64,000 nt of DNA from Steromphala cineraria. Taxonomy: Eukaryota; Mollusca; Gastropoda; Trochida; Trochidae. Location: positions 74,365,338 through 74,429,337 of the forward strand of contig OU744720.1 in the NCBI GenBank assembly GCA_916613615.1, in the 5' to 3' direction. Every line of letters begins with the position of its first letter. Within the stretch, counting starts at the first letter, position 1. This document shows positions 33,754 through 46,800 of this stretch, piece by piece. The notes below the pieces were generated by a model. The model was given only the letters and a program-made list of their open reading frames with translations. It was not told the DNA's origin and searched no databases. Both the position numbers and the translations under genes were made by a program.

Positions 33754-36700
33754 ATAATATGAGCTGATTTGAGATAGACTGTCTGAGATACGTTGCTACC
33801 ATCTCAATAGATCTTGTTTTACACATGCATAGTTACACGTGAATGGTATTGTGTTCTTGGCATATTTAAATAACAGACCGCGGTCCTACTTCAAACTAAA
33901 CAATAATTAAGATCAAGACTTTGTATATCATAAATTAGTGTAGATTAGTCTAAATGGCTAAATTGCATGACCACGCCAAACAATACAGTTGCCAGCCACA
34001 ATCACTTTCACTCAAAACAATAACATCATCATTTCAAATTTAAATCAACATTTCGTTTCGGATATTTAGTGGACTTTTCAGCTTTTAAGCTGAAGGATTT
34101 AACGTCGACTAATCTTGTATTGCTAATCAATTATAACATACGCTATTTAAACCGGATCTTAACACCATTTTGATGAATAACAGCTTGGCAATTGATAAAT
34201 CATTGCAAGTGATAGAACATAAGTACTTATTCGAAAATGTTGAAGAAATCTAAGACAATACGTTGTATGGCTAAACTGTCGAGTCAAGTCAAGTCAAGTT
34301 TATTCGTATGAAGCCTACAAAGTGTTACAATGTGTAAATTTATTACACACACGAACAATGATATAAAGTAAAACGTATAAGAACATCGATACGAAATCTA
34401 CTTTTGATAATTAATCAATTATTTGTAGAAGTATAGAAAACTGCACTGCACATCGTGAAAATCCATTTTGTGATTCGTACAATGGTCCACATGTACTGCT
34501 GAACATTGTGTTTTGTTTTGAAATCCCTTTGAAATTGTTGTTCTCGAATGTCACAATACTTCGTTTGCTTGTAAACTCACCGAATGGAGAATGAACGTCC
34601 TCAGATAGGATATGAATGTATGTCGATAAAGAGAAAGGCATCAATGAGAGAAAACTAAAGTCAAACAATAATTTTGCTGAAACTTATATTGAAAGAGACT
34701 CGTTAAAATCAAGATACGTTTTATCAGTGTGAACACTCATGATAACCATGCAGACTATAAAACTGGGGGCAATTTTGCATATTTTGTTATGCTATCTTTA
34801 TCTTCTGTTAGCTTTTTTGTCATGAATAAACTATATTATGTTACATTGGTCCCTCAAGATCATCATCCAGGCTTACAAGTTATCCTTGGCGAAGAGCACG
34901 TAAGTCAAACCATATATGTTTCTATAAGAAAGAAAAGAAAAGAATGACTCAACAGGTAAGAAGAAACTATGTGAGTAATTATGTTTATATGTAAGTTTTA
35001 TTGTGATAGGTACGTTTAAATCAAAACATATGTTATACGTATAACGCCGGTTTCACACATCAATCCAGATGTTTGTATTGAAGGCAAAGGTCCAGTGGTG
35101 AAAACAACGTCACTCTAGCCATATATATTTCTGCAAGTTGTAATAGTTTTTATAAACTATAATATTTACTGATTCTTGTATTGATATTTAAATCCTTACA
35201 ACAAAAAGTTGGAATCTTGAATGAGTCACATTTATAGACAAACGTCATTACTCTCCATAGAAAGGTGACCAAAGGAAGTCGAAGTGCACTCCTCCTCTTG
35301 AATTCATAGTCTAACAATGACAAGGCAAATCTTTAAGGTATATTTGGTAAATAGTCTATGTAGATAGGCTAAAACAAAGGGAAATATGAATTATGACTTA
35401 GCGGTCTATTGACTTTTAATGTACATGTGTTATTTACTTCGTGAACTTGATGCCTGGGTATTTGATATTAATAACATATTCTTACCCATATTTGAATATT
35501 AGTGAAGTGAAAGTGAAAAATTAAGACCGGTTAATGAATTGACAGTACAATAGTGCCGCCTGTCCGTGCATGTGTCCCCAGCTCTTACTTCTGATCACGT
35601 CGGCTCAATTTTACGTGACTATTACGAAACGACAACTGGAAGGTGCAGTTCTCTTTGAACTTAGATATTGATAGCAAACACACAAATAAATCTGAAACTG
35701 CAGAGAAATATTGAAGCTAGCGATTAACTATTTGCCTGAGGTGCATAAATGTTATCCTTGCTAAATGAATCTGTTATTATAAGAGAATGCATTAATGGTT
35801 AAGCGCTCTACTAATAACCGTTGACAAATCTTATGTTTATGATCAGTAAATATTTTTGTTCTTTTGGAGGGTAAATGTGTACAATGAATCCATGATTCAC
35901 AACAGGAAAATTACATCCGGCCCTATTACGTTTCTCATGACCTTTGTTTTAGTCAAAATACGCTGATACCATCGGATCAACAGTGGTGACTTGTCTTCAT
36001 AAGTTAGCTACCAACGTCATCGATAGCCCGTATCTTATCGAAAGACTCAAAGAAAATGATAAATGCTTCTTCTCTGATTTTACCAAACTGAAATATTTTT
36101 TTCCCATTTTATGTTTGTGTCCTCAGGCGATAAATGCAGTTGATAGTGTCACTCCATTTGGAAGCAATGATGCAGAATTTAATTGTGTTAACAATAAAGT
36201 TATAACGAAGCCGATATGCGTAGCTTATCAAATGTTTGTGTTTGATAAGACTTAGTCTATTGACGTATTCAGTGAAGCCCGGTTATTAGTCAGTGATATT
36301 GCCAGTGTTTAATGTGATATTCCACACGTTTAACTTTCAAAATTAAAAATTGTCTCAAAAACGTGTCAGAGACGAACCCTTTATTTTTCAACGAATAAGC
36401 GATAAATAAATATCACTTCAACTTAGTTATTAGGTGAATAGGAAGCCTTGGAAAATAACGATTATATACTTATTTTGACAATTAAATGTTCCAAAAAAAT
36501 GGATAATTTAATTTAGAAAATAGCTGTAGAAGAAAACAATAATTCATTATATGTAAAAATAAAACATTGCCTTTAACTCTGTCTATCAAAATATAATTGA
36601 CATGTTAAATGAATATCCTACATCATCATGTAATATTTCATCGTTGTTTCATGTGAGTAGCAATGAGTACGTACAATTTAATTGAATTATGCCTGCACGA

Positions 36701-39700
36701 TAAAACGCTACATTTCATTCAGCATTTATCTGAACAAATTTCTAATATATTTGCTAAACTAAAGAAAAGCTGTTGTGAATAATGACAGTAACCTCGACTT
36801 GAGCATTAGTCATCCATTGAGACGAGATCTGATTCATTACCGGGGAAACTGAGCTCTGAAAAGCATGCCGTTCCGCCTCAAACAGACCAGCATGCGGTTA
36901 AAACCGGTATCGTTACTATATTTGGGTTTGATCTAACCACTTCACATTGCTGTTCCAGTGAAGCATATCACTGAACAATGCCGTATTGTGACTTCGTTGT
37001 TCCAACCATTCATAGCAGTGGTCTGATGTGATCTCACCCTACCCTCATTGGGACGATTTGTCCATATAAGGAGATTCTGTCCTGAACGCAATGGACAACG
37101 GCAAACACGTAATTTTCTGTAACGAATGCAGTATGCAAGCCCTTTATATAATAGACAGTAACAATCGTGTAACAGTCGGTAATAAACAAATTATAGGGTT
37201 AGACATTTCAAAGAATACCATACTTGTAAATGTAATGTTATTTACGTTCTGAAAACATGACTAGGTGTCACTGCATATGTATTGATCGGATGTTCTAATG
37301 TTGCAAAAATGGTTTTGTTATGCTTAATCTTTAAAAGCTCACTTTGATTAATGTTATGGATCAATTTGTTTCGAAGTCATGTAAGAATATTAAAATGGTC
37401 ACTTCAAAAAGTTAAGTCAATCGAACTCAATTATGTTTATGATAAATAACAGGTGATGGTAAACCGTTACATGACTGGATAATCAAACACTTTGAAGTGA
37501 TAACTCGGTTCCGTCATTAGCATATCAGTTGCATAATTATGTAAAAAGCATTTTTATTAAACTGTGCTACCACGCAGCAAAATTCATGGGTACCTGGTAA
37601 TGTCTGCAGTATGTTCACCAAACGCAAAAATCATATTGGTTAGATTATATATTGATAATAATGTTATTTATATTTTGGCCATGCATTCAAATGTATAGAA
37701 ATGCAATCCGTATATTTATTTAATATTACAAACTATATACACATAGTACATGAAAGGCCAATGAAATAAACAAGTAGGAGAGATCGCATTCACGTAAAAT
37801 CATGTTTAGCGGATTACAACAGTCCAGTCTCGAATGATAACACCAAGAAGAGCCAATATACTATCTTGATTTGTTCATCTTCATGGTCAAGTCTATAAGT
37901 CTATATCTGAGATGGTTATCTATTTAAGTCGTGTTCCCTTGAGCATGGACATGGCTACCGTCTGGATAACATGTTGTTGAGGCTTATTTTCCTGTTTACT
38001 GACACTGGTCTCCGTACTGTACCCTTGACAAAGGTTACCGTACCTTAGCATGTGGATGTTCATGTAGAACTGTGGTGTAAACATGATATTCTGAGGATAC
38101 ATCGAATTGTCATTAAGCTGTTATAAACTAAATGATATCTGCAAATCATGCTCTTTATCTTAATATGGAAAATTTTGAAACTTATTTCAAAAACGCACTT
38201 TCCGTCGGTTTAGCAAGTGTATGTTCATTTTCCTTGTAGACATGACTTACTGAACTTAAATCCAGAGACTATTACACTGAGGTAGACTCAAGTGTTAGGT
38301 AAATTCATATTCTTAAAGGTTAAGGTAACACTAAAAATACCTTTTTCTTTTAGGTTGGTAAAATCACGTTTGATACTTGAGATACCCTCAAAAATACGTT
38401 TGCAATAAATTTCAGATGATAAAATGTCACAATAAGATGTATTTGGACCTTGAAAGCAACACATATTTAGTCCTGTTCTGCAAATGGATGTACATAATCG
38501 TTGAAAACATTATACTCTGAGTCTCCATCAAGTTATTATTTTCTGAAATGCTTTCATAAGATACCTGTCATTCAGAAAATTAAAAATCGGAATTGAAAAT
38601 GTTAATTTTTATGAAAACTTGTTATTACCGTTCGTTTAGCAAGTCGGTGTTCTTGAACGTTGTAAACATATCCAAATATGATTAAACTAAAATGGTATAA
38701 AATGGTATCTCCAGGTCAAGAAATTATTCTCAATATTAAAATTGTCCATTCTTGTAAACTCGCTTGACAGTCGGTTAGGCAATTGGCAATATGCATGTCC
38801 GTCTTAAACAAGATTTTCTGAGGTTCAATGAAGATATCAGTTATCTGACGAGTTTTGCATTATAACTGCAATTCATGGTCTGAATCTGAATAAAGAAATG
38901 GTCCATGCTTATTAAATCTTGCAGATAGTACATAATATTATGGTAACGGTTTGATTGATAGTAGTCTCTTTCTACAAATATATTCATTTTCTTGTTTACG
39001 TTTTTGACATTCAATTTCGTTTATGTGATATTTTCGAAATGTGACAAATGTTAAAATTGTCTCCTATAGTACGTATTTCTTCAAGTCAAAATCAAATACA
39101 CCTTACAACAGGATTAATTCAATGCAAACATATAATGTAGTTGTAAGACACGTTATTGACAATGTGCTTAAGTAAATAGATTTATTTTATATTTGTTCCA
39201 TATTGTGCAATAAATGTGTCAAATGATAACAATAAACGTTCTATCAATTGCAAGAGAATAACATTATTGTTTTTGATAAATGTTTTTCCCTAGCAACGTT
39301 GTACTTCTTTCCTTTAAGTGTCTTGTTTACATCCTGGGTACCTCGAATAACATGCACAGTTATACGAGCCTAAAGAATCATCCACAATAGCTTTGAGGTG
39401 TATAAAAATAGCCTGATCAATAGAAACGTGAAGCAGTATGATCCAATGCAATTGTGTCCTAGTGTAGTTTTGTACGTAAACAAGTTATATTGGATCGATG
39501 GTACTAGACAACCATTTAAGATAGCAAGATTAGCGTAATCACCCCATGATCATTCCTCTTTGTCGTTTGGAGCTATTTCTGTCTTCCATGGTTGTAGTAT
39601 TGTTAATTTGAGCCATTTATGGATTATCATGCAGATCATCTATAGATCGAGCGTGATATTTACATCGACATCAGACACTCAAGCCTGTCTTTGTGTCTCC

Positions 39701-41959
39701 TCGGGTCGTTTCATATATATTGAGCACATTTAACAATAAGGACACTGTATGACATTTTCTGAGATTTTATTTGTTCAAACTGCACAAATCAAATACAGCT
39801 TTATCCAAACATTATTGTCTTCAGAGGATAAAATATCTATATATCTCAAGCTGATTATCCTTAGGCATAACACAAGGGTTAACATATCATACGTAAACTG
39901 TACGAGGCTTTTGTAATGTGGCACATCGTCTTGCAACTGGTGATATCATTTAAAGCCATACAAAAAGAACTGGTATCTTTCAAATCAGAACAGAACACTC
40001 ACTATCTTAGCCTATACCGACTATAAGAACGTTTTAATTGCAGGTTAAAAGATTTTCATCCGGTTCAAGGCTGCGCAATACACACATTTGTTGTAATGTA
40101 ATGTTGAGAATGAGTTGTCTTCAGAAAGCGTGCTTCATCGCATTTAAAGAAACCTTTTTATCATGTTCTTGTTCGTTAACTTTCACGTCGAGGTTATTGG
40201 ATTTCCCTGCATGAAATAGAGGCTTTCTACTGAGTAAGCTATGGTTTCTGCTGAAATGTCTTATATCAAAGCAATTCCCAAATGTCATGATGCAGAAATC
40301 GATTTGATGATTCAAAATCAAATGCATCCCATCCTAAAATTATTGATGTTACATCAACATGTCTTCAGCTTAAATGTCAGCCAGCCTAGATCTCGGATTA
40401 AATCAAAAGACTCCATTCTCTATTTGATGCTATAGCTCGATTTGTTATTTACATTTTACATATATATCGATGTATTTAGTCGACTGGGAGTCAGTCTAGA
40501 GAGCAGTTTATAACGAACCGTGAAGTTGGCACTGCGCTGTCCATGGAAAGTTTTAAACATGGCATGGAAAACTCCGAAGAGGCATGTTTCCCAATAATCT
40601 AACTATGTATGCCATGTTTAAACAGGTCAGACTATATCTGAAACATGAAATGGATTGCTATGCATGTTCCAAAAATAAAAATTTTGTAAGTAAAGAAATT
40701 TGAAAAAGATATAATCATATATTTATATCAAGAATATGCATTTGGCACCCTGTCTAATTAAACAAATGTTTACATTCATCAAAGTTTTCTGTTAATGCGA
40801 TCTGTTACAAACATAGACTTTTGTCATCTATTTCCTTTTTTAGCTTGTGAGATTGCAAAGAATGTAAACAAGTTCTTTAATATCCATATTCCAATAATGT
40901 TACGCTAGTGTTACAGACCTGTAAACCTGCCAGGTCGTTCCACTTCCTTATTAAGTTGTTTACAGCAAGCACTCTTCGCATGTAAACACACACCGTTCAA
41001 CAACACACCGACTGAGCTTCGGGGTTGTGTCAAAACTATAATTAGGCAACCTTTCGTGTAGAATAACACCAAGAGTGAATACTATGTATTACTCTGCCCA
41101 CGCTAGCATTTGACAAGTGATCCGGGGTGACAACTATTACCAATGCAAGTATGAAGTTATGGTAGGGAGTGCTTTAATAAAATCAACATGTAACCGACTC
41201 CCGAATGGTAGAGTTACGACGTAGTATAATCACCCATACTGACATCTGCGTAACGAAGCAGAAATACTGTAACATACAAATGCAAGGAGCGGTGTATGGT
41301 ACCGATTTGAAAGTCTGTTTAACAGCCCCTGAATCGAAATATTCTCAAAGACCCACACACGTCTATATTATTGTAGCAAGTCTAGCTCACTGCAGTTTCA
41401 GGCAAATGAACAGCTTCAGTGGGCTCCTTTCAATTTTAATAGTAGAAAGCTGCATTTAACATGTATTTTCATTTCAGAGACTAAAGTTTAGTCTATCGAT
41501 TTGACATAACCTTTTTATCTGAAATTTTTTATTGGCTGTTAAATAGTCCTATGAATACAAGACTTTTAAGTTGCAAAAGGCATGGAAACAGATTTTCTAA
41601 ATGAAACATGCTGTCTAACAGCTCCTGAAAAAACATCTATCACGCAAATCTACATTTTGTAACAAGTACTAGGTCTAAATACTGCTATTTCATGAACAGC
41701 TTCGGTGGATTTCTTTATTTATTCTTTCATTACTAATATAAATAGTTGCATTTTAGATAAATCTTCATTGCGGAGACTTACATTCAGTCTATTTTTTCTA
41801 AATTAAACATACAAACATCAACGCCAGAAGACGTCAAGTTTGTTAATAGTGTTCAACATTCGTAATCAAATCTTTCAATAATACAACAGTGTCTAGTAGT
41901 ATTTTTATATAAAGGTAGCAATATTGTCTCTTTGGCTGGAAATCCTTTTTATTTCTTAA
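33754..41959. other. Long unassigned AT-rich region
   Basis: No gene recognised. Minor items: a (TCAAG)n-like run at about 34280-34300 reading into 'tttattcg', which may be a retroelement 3' tail; and a 14-bp inverted repeat TTTAAACATGGCAT at 40552-40565 with its complement at 40609-40622. All ORFs are short and featureless. Confidence 0.4.
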
Positions 41960-42017
41960 TACAGTAGAACACGGATATAACGAACTCAAAGGGACCAAAG
42001 ATCCGTGTTCTACTGTA
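41960..42017. mobile_element. 58-bp Tigger/pogo-like minimal element
   Basis: TA-CAGTAGAACACGGAT at the left and ATCCGTGTTCTACTG-TA at the right are perfect inverted termini flanked by TA. They enclose only 'ataacgaactcaaagggacc'-type sequence, which itself is typical of the subterminal region of pogo/Tigger elements. It is a deletion derivative with essentially only the ends left. Confidence 0.8.
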
Positions 42018-43707
42018 TACCAATTAAGTTTGCCGCAGAAATTATCTTGGTCATTAATGAGTACCAAGTTAACCTATTTTAATTTACATTAGTGAAACTC
42101 CTGCCGGTGTTAACAGTAAAACGATTGAAAATATATATGGCCATTAAAATAAGATACCATGCAGGTATTGATTCATCCGTGTAGAATCAATAAGCACATC
42201 ACGACTTGCTCGCAGCCAGATGTTACCAGGAATGTGGGGCCACATCCATGTTATTTCAGGTCAACCTTAACGAGTTCCAGGTCACGATGATGCAAGACCT
42301 GACAGCCTGTGCTTTGTCCGAGAGCTGACCAGGTTAACTGCAGAGTTTGTTGGTGTTTAGCCAGGGTTAAAGTACTTTTATTACCTGTTTACAGATCAAA
42401 GGTATATTTAGTTACCTGGGCATGACCTGTGTCAGCATCTGACGCTCTCGCTGTAAATATTGCATGTGTCTGGTAGACGTTAGATTTCTCGTAACATAAA
42501 GTATCTCACTTCAATCATTATACGTTTTAAGAAAGCAAGCCGCTTCATAGGCTTAAGTCATGATAATAGTTTATTTTGATAAATATTGTAAAACGCATTT
42601 GTAACAATGTACATCATTGTATGTGATGAACCAAACCTACAAGGGTGTTCCAGTTCAATCAATGGTGTATGTTGTTAATCATCATTTACTACAGGGTTTG
42701 TTAAAGCGTCTGAATTAATTTGATTTCAATCGTTTTAAAAGTTCTGTAAAGACGTCGATTACCATGAAGAAATTTCACGACATGACACCACAACAAAAAA
42801 TTAACTGCAAAAAGTCATAGTTAACACCGGCCATGCTTATTACAGATATATTTTTGAGGATGTTGTTAGCTAAGTGTTGTGACAGTGTTGTTGGCTTGGT
42901 GTTGTGACACAATCCATGTTGAAATAACATAGCCTGAAGCATACAACGTGCTACTGTTTGGACCAACTTCTCTTCTCGTAACGAGTGTCAATACCTCAAT
43001 GAGTGTTGACATTAACACCTTAGAAGTGTGAAATGATCTTACACTGTAAACATTAATTATGCGTATAACGCCATCCCGACATTGTTAAACACTGTGGAGT
43101 GTTTGTGATTGAACTGTAGTATGTGTGACATTTCCGAGCTTCATAATTTTTAGCTAACCAATTAAAATTTATATTTGTGAAACCAGTCTACGATGTAAAC
43201 AATCGTCAGCTGTTGTGCACAGTGCATAGACATTTTTAATATAAGACTTTATGACATAGATCTTTAATGTATCTTATAAATACCATACACTATTGGGTTC
43301 ATTTACTATTTAAGTCAGTAATGATATATTGAAATACTTCTGTCTTCTATATGTAATATAGTATGTATATGCATAATAGAAACAAAGTTATATTCAGTTT
43401 ATGGCATCACTATTATCTAATGCATAAATATTCAAGCTGTTGATGTAAGCATAAGATGCATTTAGAATGTTTTAAATCCCGATTTAGCAGTAAAAAGAAT
43501 TAAGAATGTAAATATATTGCTCGACTTGTACAAAGATTGATGTTAAAATGTATCCTGATGAAGCGCCTAACTCTTATTAAATGACCAAGCTTGTATCCAC
43601 TCAAGTGTTTAACGTTACCTGCCAGATTGAGCTATATGTAATACACAAAATTGTGGTTACCGGCACCATAACGATGATGATTCTTGAAGAGAGGTTTAAG
43701 CTATTTT
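42018..43707. other. Unassigned AT-rich DNA
   Basis: A small local duplication of 'gtgttgtgacaSwgttgtt'-like text occurs near 42855-42912. Otherwise nothing was recognised. Confidence 0.4.
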
Positions 43708-44068
43708 CAGGGGCAGTACCATGTTTTTGTGAAACATTTAATATTTAAAAAATTTCACTGATACGTGTACGTTAATATTAAATCTATTACTTTGATAGTG
43801 TCAAAAATCTCAATAAACAAACCAACAATAAATAGTCAGAGAAAAATTATAAAGATTCTCACAAGGTCCAATAGCGCCAATTTTGTGTGAACATCTTTGA
43901 ATCATTAATTGTAAGAAAAAGGAATCGCATGGTTGAACTTTACTTTTTATATTTGTTTATTACTGCTACATCCATTTCAAATATTTTGTTTTTCAATTGG
44001 AACCATTTATTTTCATTTCCGTGACATCACCTTGTATTCCCTCTAAAACGTGCTAGTGCCCCTTTAAA
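43708..44068. mobile_element. TTAA-type MITE, copy B
   Basis: Same orientation and same internal order of words as the copy at 19856-20219. The right end AAAACGTGCTAGTGCCCCT-TTAA is intact. The left end (GGGGCAGTACCATGTTTTT) is mutated and has lost its TTAA. It is visibly more diverged than copies A and C. Confidence 0.8.
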
Positions 44069-45300
44069 TCGGTTTTTTTTTCGAGCATACAAACATATTA
44101 CAATTATAAACCCTACATACAACATTTAAAATTTTCATTCGATAAACACTTGTTTATAAAGTTCATTTAACGCACAGACGAGACACACACATATAAATAA
44201 TTTCATATCACATGTAACTGTCTGCATCTTGAATCTCCAATTGAATAAGATTTAAGATAAATGTGTTATCTTGTGAGCGAAGTGAAACTAGCGAGGAATA
44301 AACTAAACAGACGACAAAATGCTTCAAATATTATTCATAAAACAAACACACTTTTCAACTTAATAAAAATACAATTCAAATTTTACTCTGTTACATTTAT
44401 TTAAACAAACATATTATTTGTGGCAATCATAGTGAAATTCAACCTTCTGAAAATAACCACATGACGTCAAAAGCATGTTAATTGCAATTGCGTCAGCAAT
44501 TCTATCTTGCCCTGGCGTGTCATTAATACGTTTTAACATAGAGCTGTCCTGGGAAATAAATACATTCTAAGAAATGTGATTCAAGCCGGCGGCATCGTCT
44601 TTCATGTATTGTTGTAACCTCACCTTAATTTCACCTGGAAAATACGTTATCTAGACGTTTAGCAATCGTCAAAGTTTAATTGCCTTGCTTTGAAATTTCA
44701 TATAAGACATATTACTTTAACTCATCTTTCACCTTCATATATAAGATATCAGAAAATATTGATTTGCTATTATCGATTTCGGGATCCTTGCCCGTTTTAA
44801 AGTTACTGATCTGATATACAAGTGAGGGGGACAGGCCGCATACATCGATAACTTGCACTCATTGAAGTATCAGTTCCCTTCCTTGAAACCGTTTGTTTCA
44901 TTTATTTTAGGTCACCTTTAAATATCAAACTAATTTGTTTTCATTGACAATAATTACAACTGATAATTTATGCGCAGTTAGAAATACTTGATGATGGATC
45001 TTTTTATCACTCATGTAGATGACATGTTTGCAGACAAAAGGAGATTTCGAACGCAAATATGAGACGAACAAATATATAAATAATTATACGTGATGACAAA
45101 ATGATTCTCCCAGCACATAGCGACATCAAAGTGTTATCCACAACTCCTTTTTACTAAAAGAATAGATACACATAAGAAATTAAGGCATGTCTGTCGTCAC
45201 CATGTATTACACATAGCGTTACCTTCAGCGTGACTCACTAGACCGTTCACTGTCGTATCGGCGAGGTGGCACTGGACGATTTAGCCGCGGGAAAAAATGC
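44069..45300. other. Intergenic DNA upstream of the first GNAT gene
   Basis: AT-rich. No recognised element until the promoter block. Confidence 0.4.
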
Positions 45301-45404
45301 TCAGGACACGTGACATGACGTAGATGCCTCGTTCTGAGACTGACCCTTGACCTATTGTTATGTTTACCTTATGGTGTATAAAAGCGAGACCGCAGCTCAT
45401 ATCA
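45301..45404 (+). promoter_or_regulatory. Promoter of GNAT copy 1
   Basis: In order: E-box CACGTG (45307-45312), CRE half-site TGACGT (45316-45321), a DR1-type nuclear receptor site TGACCCTTGACCT (45341-45353), forkhead-type TGTTTAC (45361-45367) and TATAAAAG (45377-45384). The same elements recur in the same order at the second gene (49891-49970) although the surrounding bases differ, which supports function. DR1 sites are bound by HNF4/RXR-type receptors and TGTTTAC by FOX factors in other animals. That these proteins act here is inference. Confidence 0.8.
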
Positions 45405-45905
45405 GCATATCTCACTTGAGACACCGAGAGAGTTATTGTACTCACCTGTCGTCCTAGTCACGTGCTACTGTTCAGGTGTGACTCACACTGATTCTGGGAA
45501 ATACCTTGCCGTATAACTAGACAAGTAAGTATCCTGTGATCTCTTTATGTGATGTCATATTGTTTTAAAAGCTGTTGTTTTGCATCTCAAATTCGTCACT
45601 GAGTCATTGTCATTTGAAATTGTTTATTTGCAAGTAATATTTTTATAAAATGATTCAATTACAGGTTTTTTTCTTTGCTTTTGTTGGTTTCATTATACCG
45701 CTGTTTTGTTCATGTTGGCCGAAATTAACTTTCGAAACACAAAATATGTTGAAAAGTCAACTATATTATAATTTGAAGAAATGGAATTTTTTAATGAAAA
45801 AATGACATCTTAAATCTTTCTATATACATTATTTTCTTAATAAGCTCAAGAACATTTTTTTGTATATTTGTACAAATTAACTTATGTTTTTACTCTCATT
45901 TCCAG
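45405..45905 (+). other. Noncoding exon 1 and intron of GNAT copy 1
   Basis: Transcription should start about 25-30 bp after the TATA box, near 45405-45412. Exon 1 (to about 45524) has no ATG and shares the blocks TCACGTGCTA (45458-45467) and CAGGTGTGAC (45473-45482) with exon 1 of copy 2. The donor is GTAAGT at 45525-45530. The acceptor is a pyrimidine-rich tract ending TTTCCAG at 45905. The intron is 381 bp. Exon 2 opens ATTTGACAATG, identical in both copies. Confidence 0.75.
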
Positions 45906-45913
45906 ATTTGACA

Positions 45914-46486
45914 ATGCTGATCACTGAGAACGTAGACAAGGCAAAGCGCCTCCCCGGCGTGGTCCCCTACACAACATCCCTCCCTGACGGTCGCTTCGTC
46001 ATCATCGACTCCATGACGGACTCGCAGCTTACTGAGACCTTCACCTTGATACAGGCCGCCGCGCAGACCGGAAATGGTTTCGGAGTAGACGAATATTCTT
46101 CCGAGAAAGAGTTCCGGGAAGATATCGAGGGTGGTTTCAACTTCGCCATCATGAGCAAAGAGAACGGCGAGATGGTAGCAGCCTTCATGCTGGCCATCAG
46201 CAAATACTCGAGGGGGTGCAGCGTGGCCGATCCCTTCATAATCGTCAAGAAGTCCGAGCGGGGCAAAGGAATCGGAGAGTTCTGTTTGAGAATGTGTGTA
46301 GAGTTTGCCCAAGAATTGGACTTTATGGGCATGTACGTGGACACTTTCAGCAACAACCGCTCCATGATCAAGATCATTGAAAATGTGGGAGGTTTCACCC
46401 AAGTGGGCTGTCTGCCCATGGGAGGCCGGATGCTGGACGGGTCCATTGTCAGTTCCATCATCTTCTACAAAGACTTTAACCCATAA
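45914..46486 (+). CDS. GNAT-family N-acetyltransferase, copy 1 (190 aa)
   Basis: Predicted acetyl-CoA-dependent N-acetyltransferase of the GNAT superfamily; the acceptor substrate is not evident. The 190-residue chain has the size of a single GNAT domain. It has a central strand/Asp region (IVKKSE, about 110-115) leading into the acetyl-CoA pyrophosphate loop RGKGIG (116-121, the RxxGxG motif A), then a helix. The motif B region follows, with a strand YVDTFSNN (141-148) and a helix ending ENVGGF (156-161), the equivalent of the usual N..S......GF pattern. There is no signal peptide or membrane segment, so a cytosolic or nuclear soluble enzyme is expected. I chose the ATG at 45914 because it follows the splice acceptor by eight bases and has A at -3; an in-frame ATG at 45884 lies inside the intron and is not conserved in copy 2. 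The whole CDS is in one exon. GC-rich third positions contrast with the AT-rich surroundings, suggesting strong expression or selection. It differs from copy 2 at residues 126, 134, 149, 150 and 153 only. Confidence 0.93.
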   Translation: MLITENVDKAKRLPGVVPYTTSLPDGRFVIIDSMTDSQLTETFTLIQAAAQTGNGFGVDEYSSEKEFREDIEGGFNFAIMSKENGEMVAAFMLAISKYSRGCSVADPFIIVKKSERGKGIGEFCLRMCVEFAQELDFMGMYVDTFSNNRSMIKIIENVGGFTQVGCLPMGGRMLDGSIVSSIIFYKDFNP

Positions 46487-46800
46487 ACTTTATTCTGTCG
46501 ATATCAGGTATCTATCTGCCTACGTCCCTACGTAGTATTACGTCATTGATTGTCAGTGGCGCAACAACCACGTTGTCAACATCGCAACCACAATCTTGGC
46601 TTATCGCGCCGTGCTGAAGAAGTTCTAATGAAGGCCAATCGAGTAGCTCGTTGTGATAATGACTGAGAAAAAGCATGATAAAGAACTGTGCTTGAGGCCA
46701 TGATGAGATGGTGGTCGGGTGATCAGTATTACTGATGAACGATAAAGTATTAGAAAGAGGAGAGGTGGGGAATGAATAAAATATTTATTGGAACAAATCA
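46487..46800 (+). other. 3' UTR and poly(A) signal of GNAT copy 1
   Basis: The UTR begins ACTTTATTCTG, as in copy 2. It contains CCTACGTAGTATTACGTCAT at 46527-46546, identical over 20 bases to copy 2. An AATAAA poly(A) signal lies at 46775-46780, followed by a T-rich stretch, so cleavage is expected near 46795-46800. Confidence 0.75.

Noticed and set aside
40552..40622. 14-bp inverted repeat as a transposable element
   Set aside because: No target duplication or second copy was found; it may be chance in AT-rich DNA.
45884..45913. Upstream in-frame ATG giving a 200-residue GNAT
   Set aside because: It lies inside the predicted intron, upstream of the TTTCCAG acceptor, and has no equivalent in copy 2. 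The shared ATG at 45914 and 52238 gives 190 residues in both.
45896..46461. Antisense ORFs of 150-168 codons over the GNAT exons
   Set aside because: They mirror the GC-rich codon structure of the sense gene, have no family features and recur only because the exon is duplicated.
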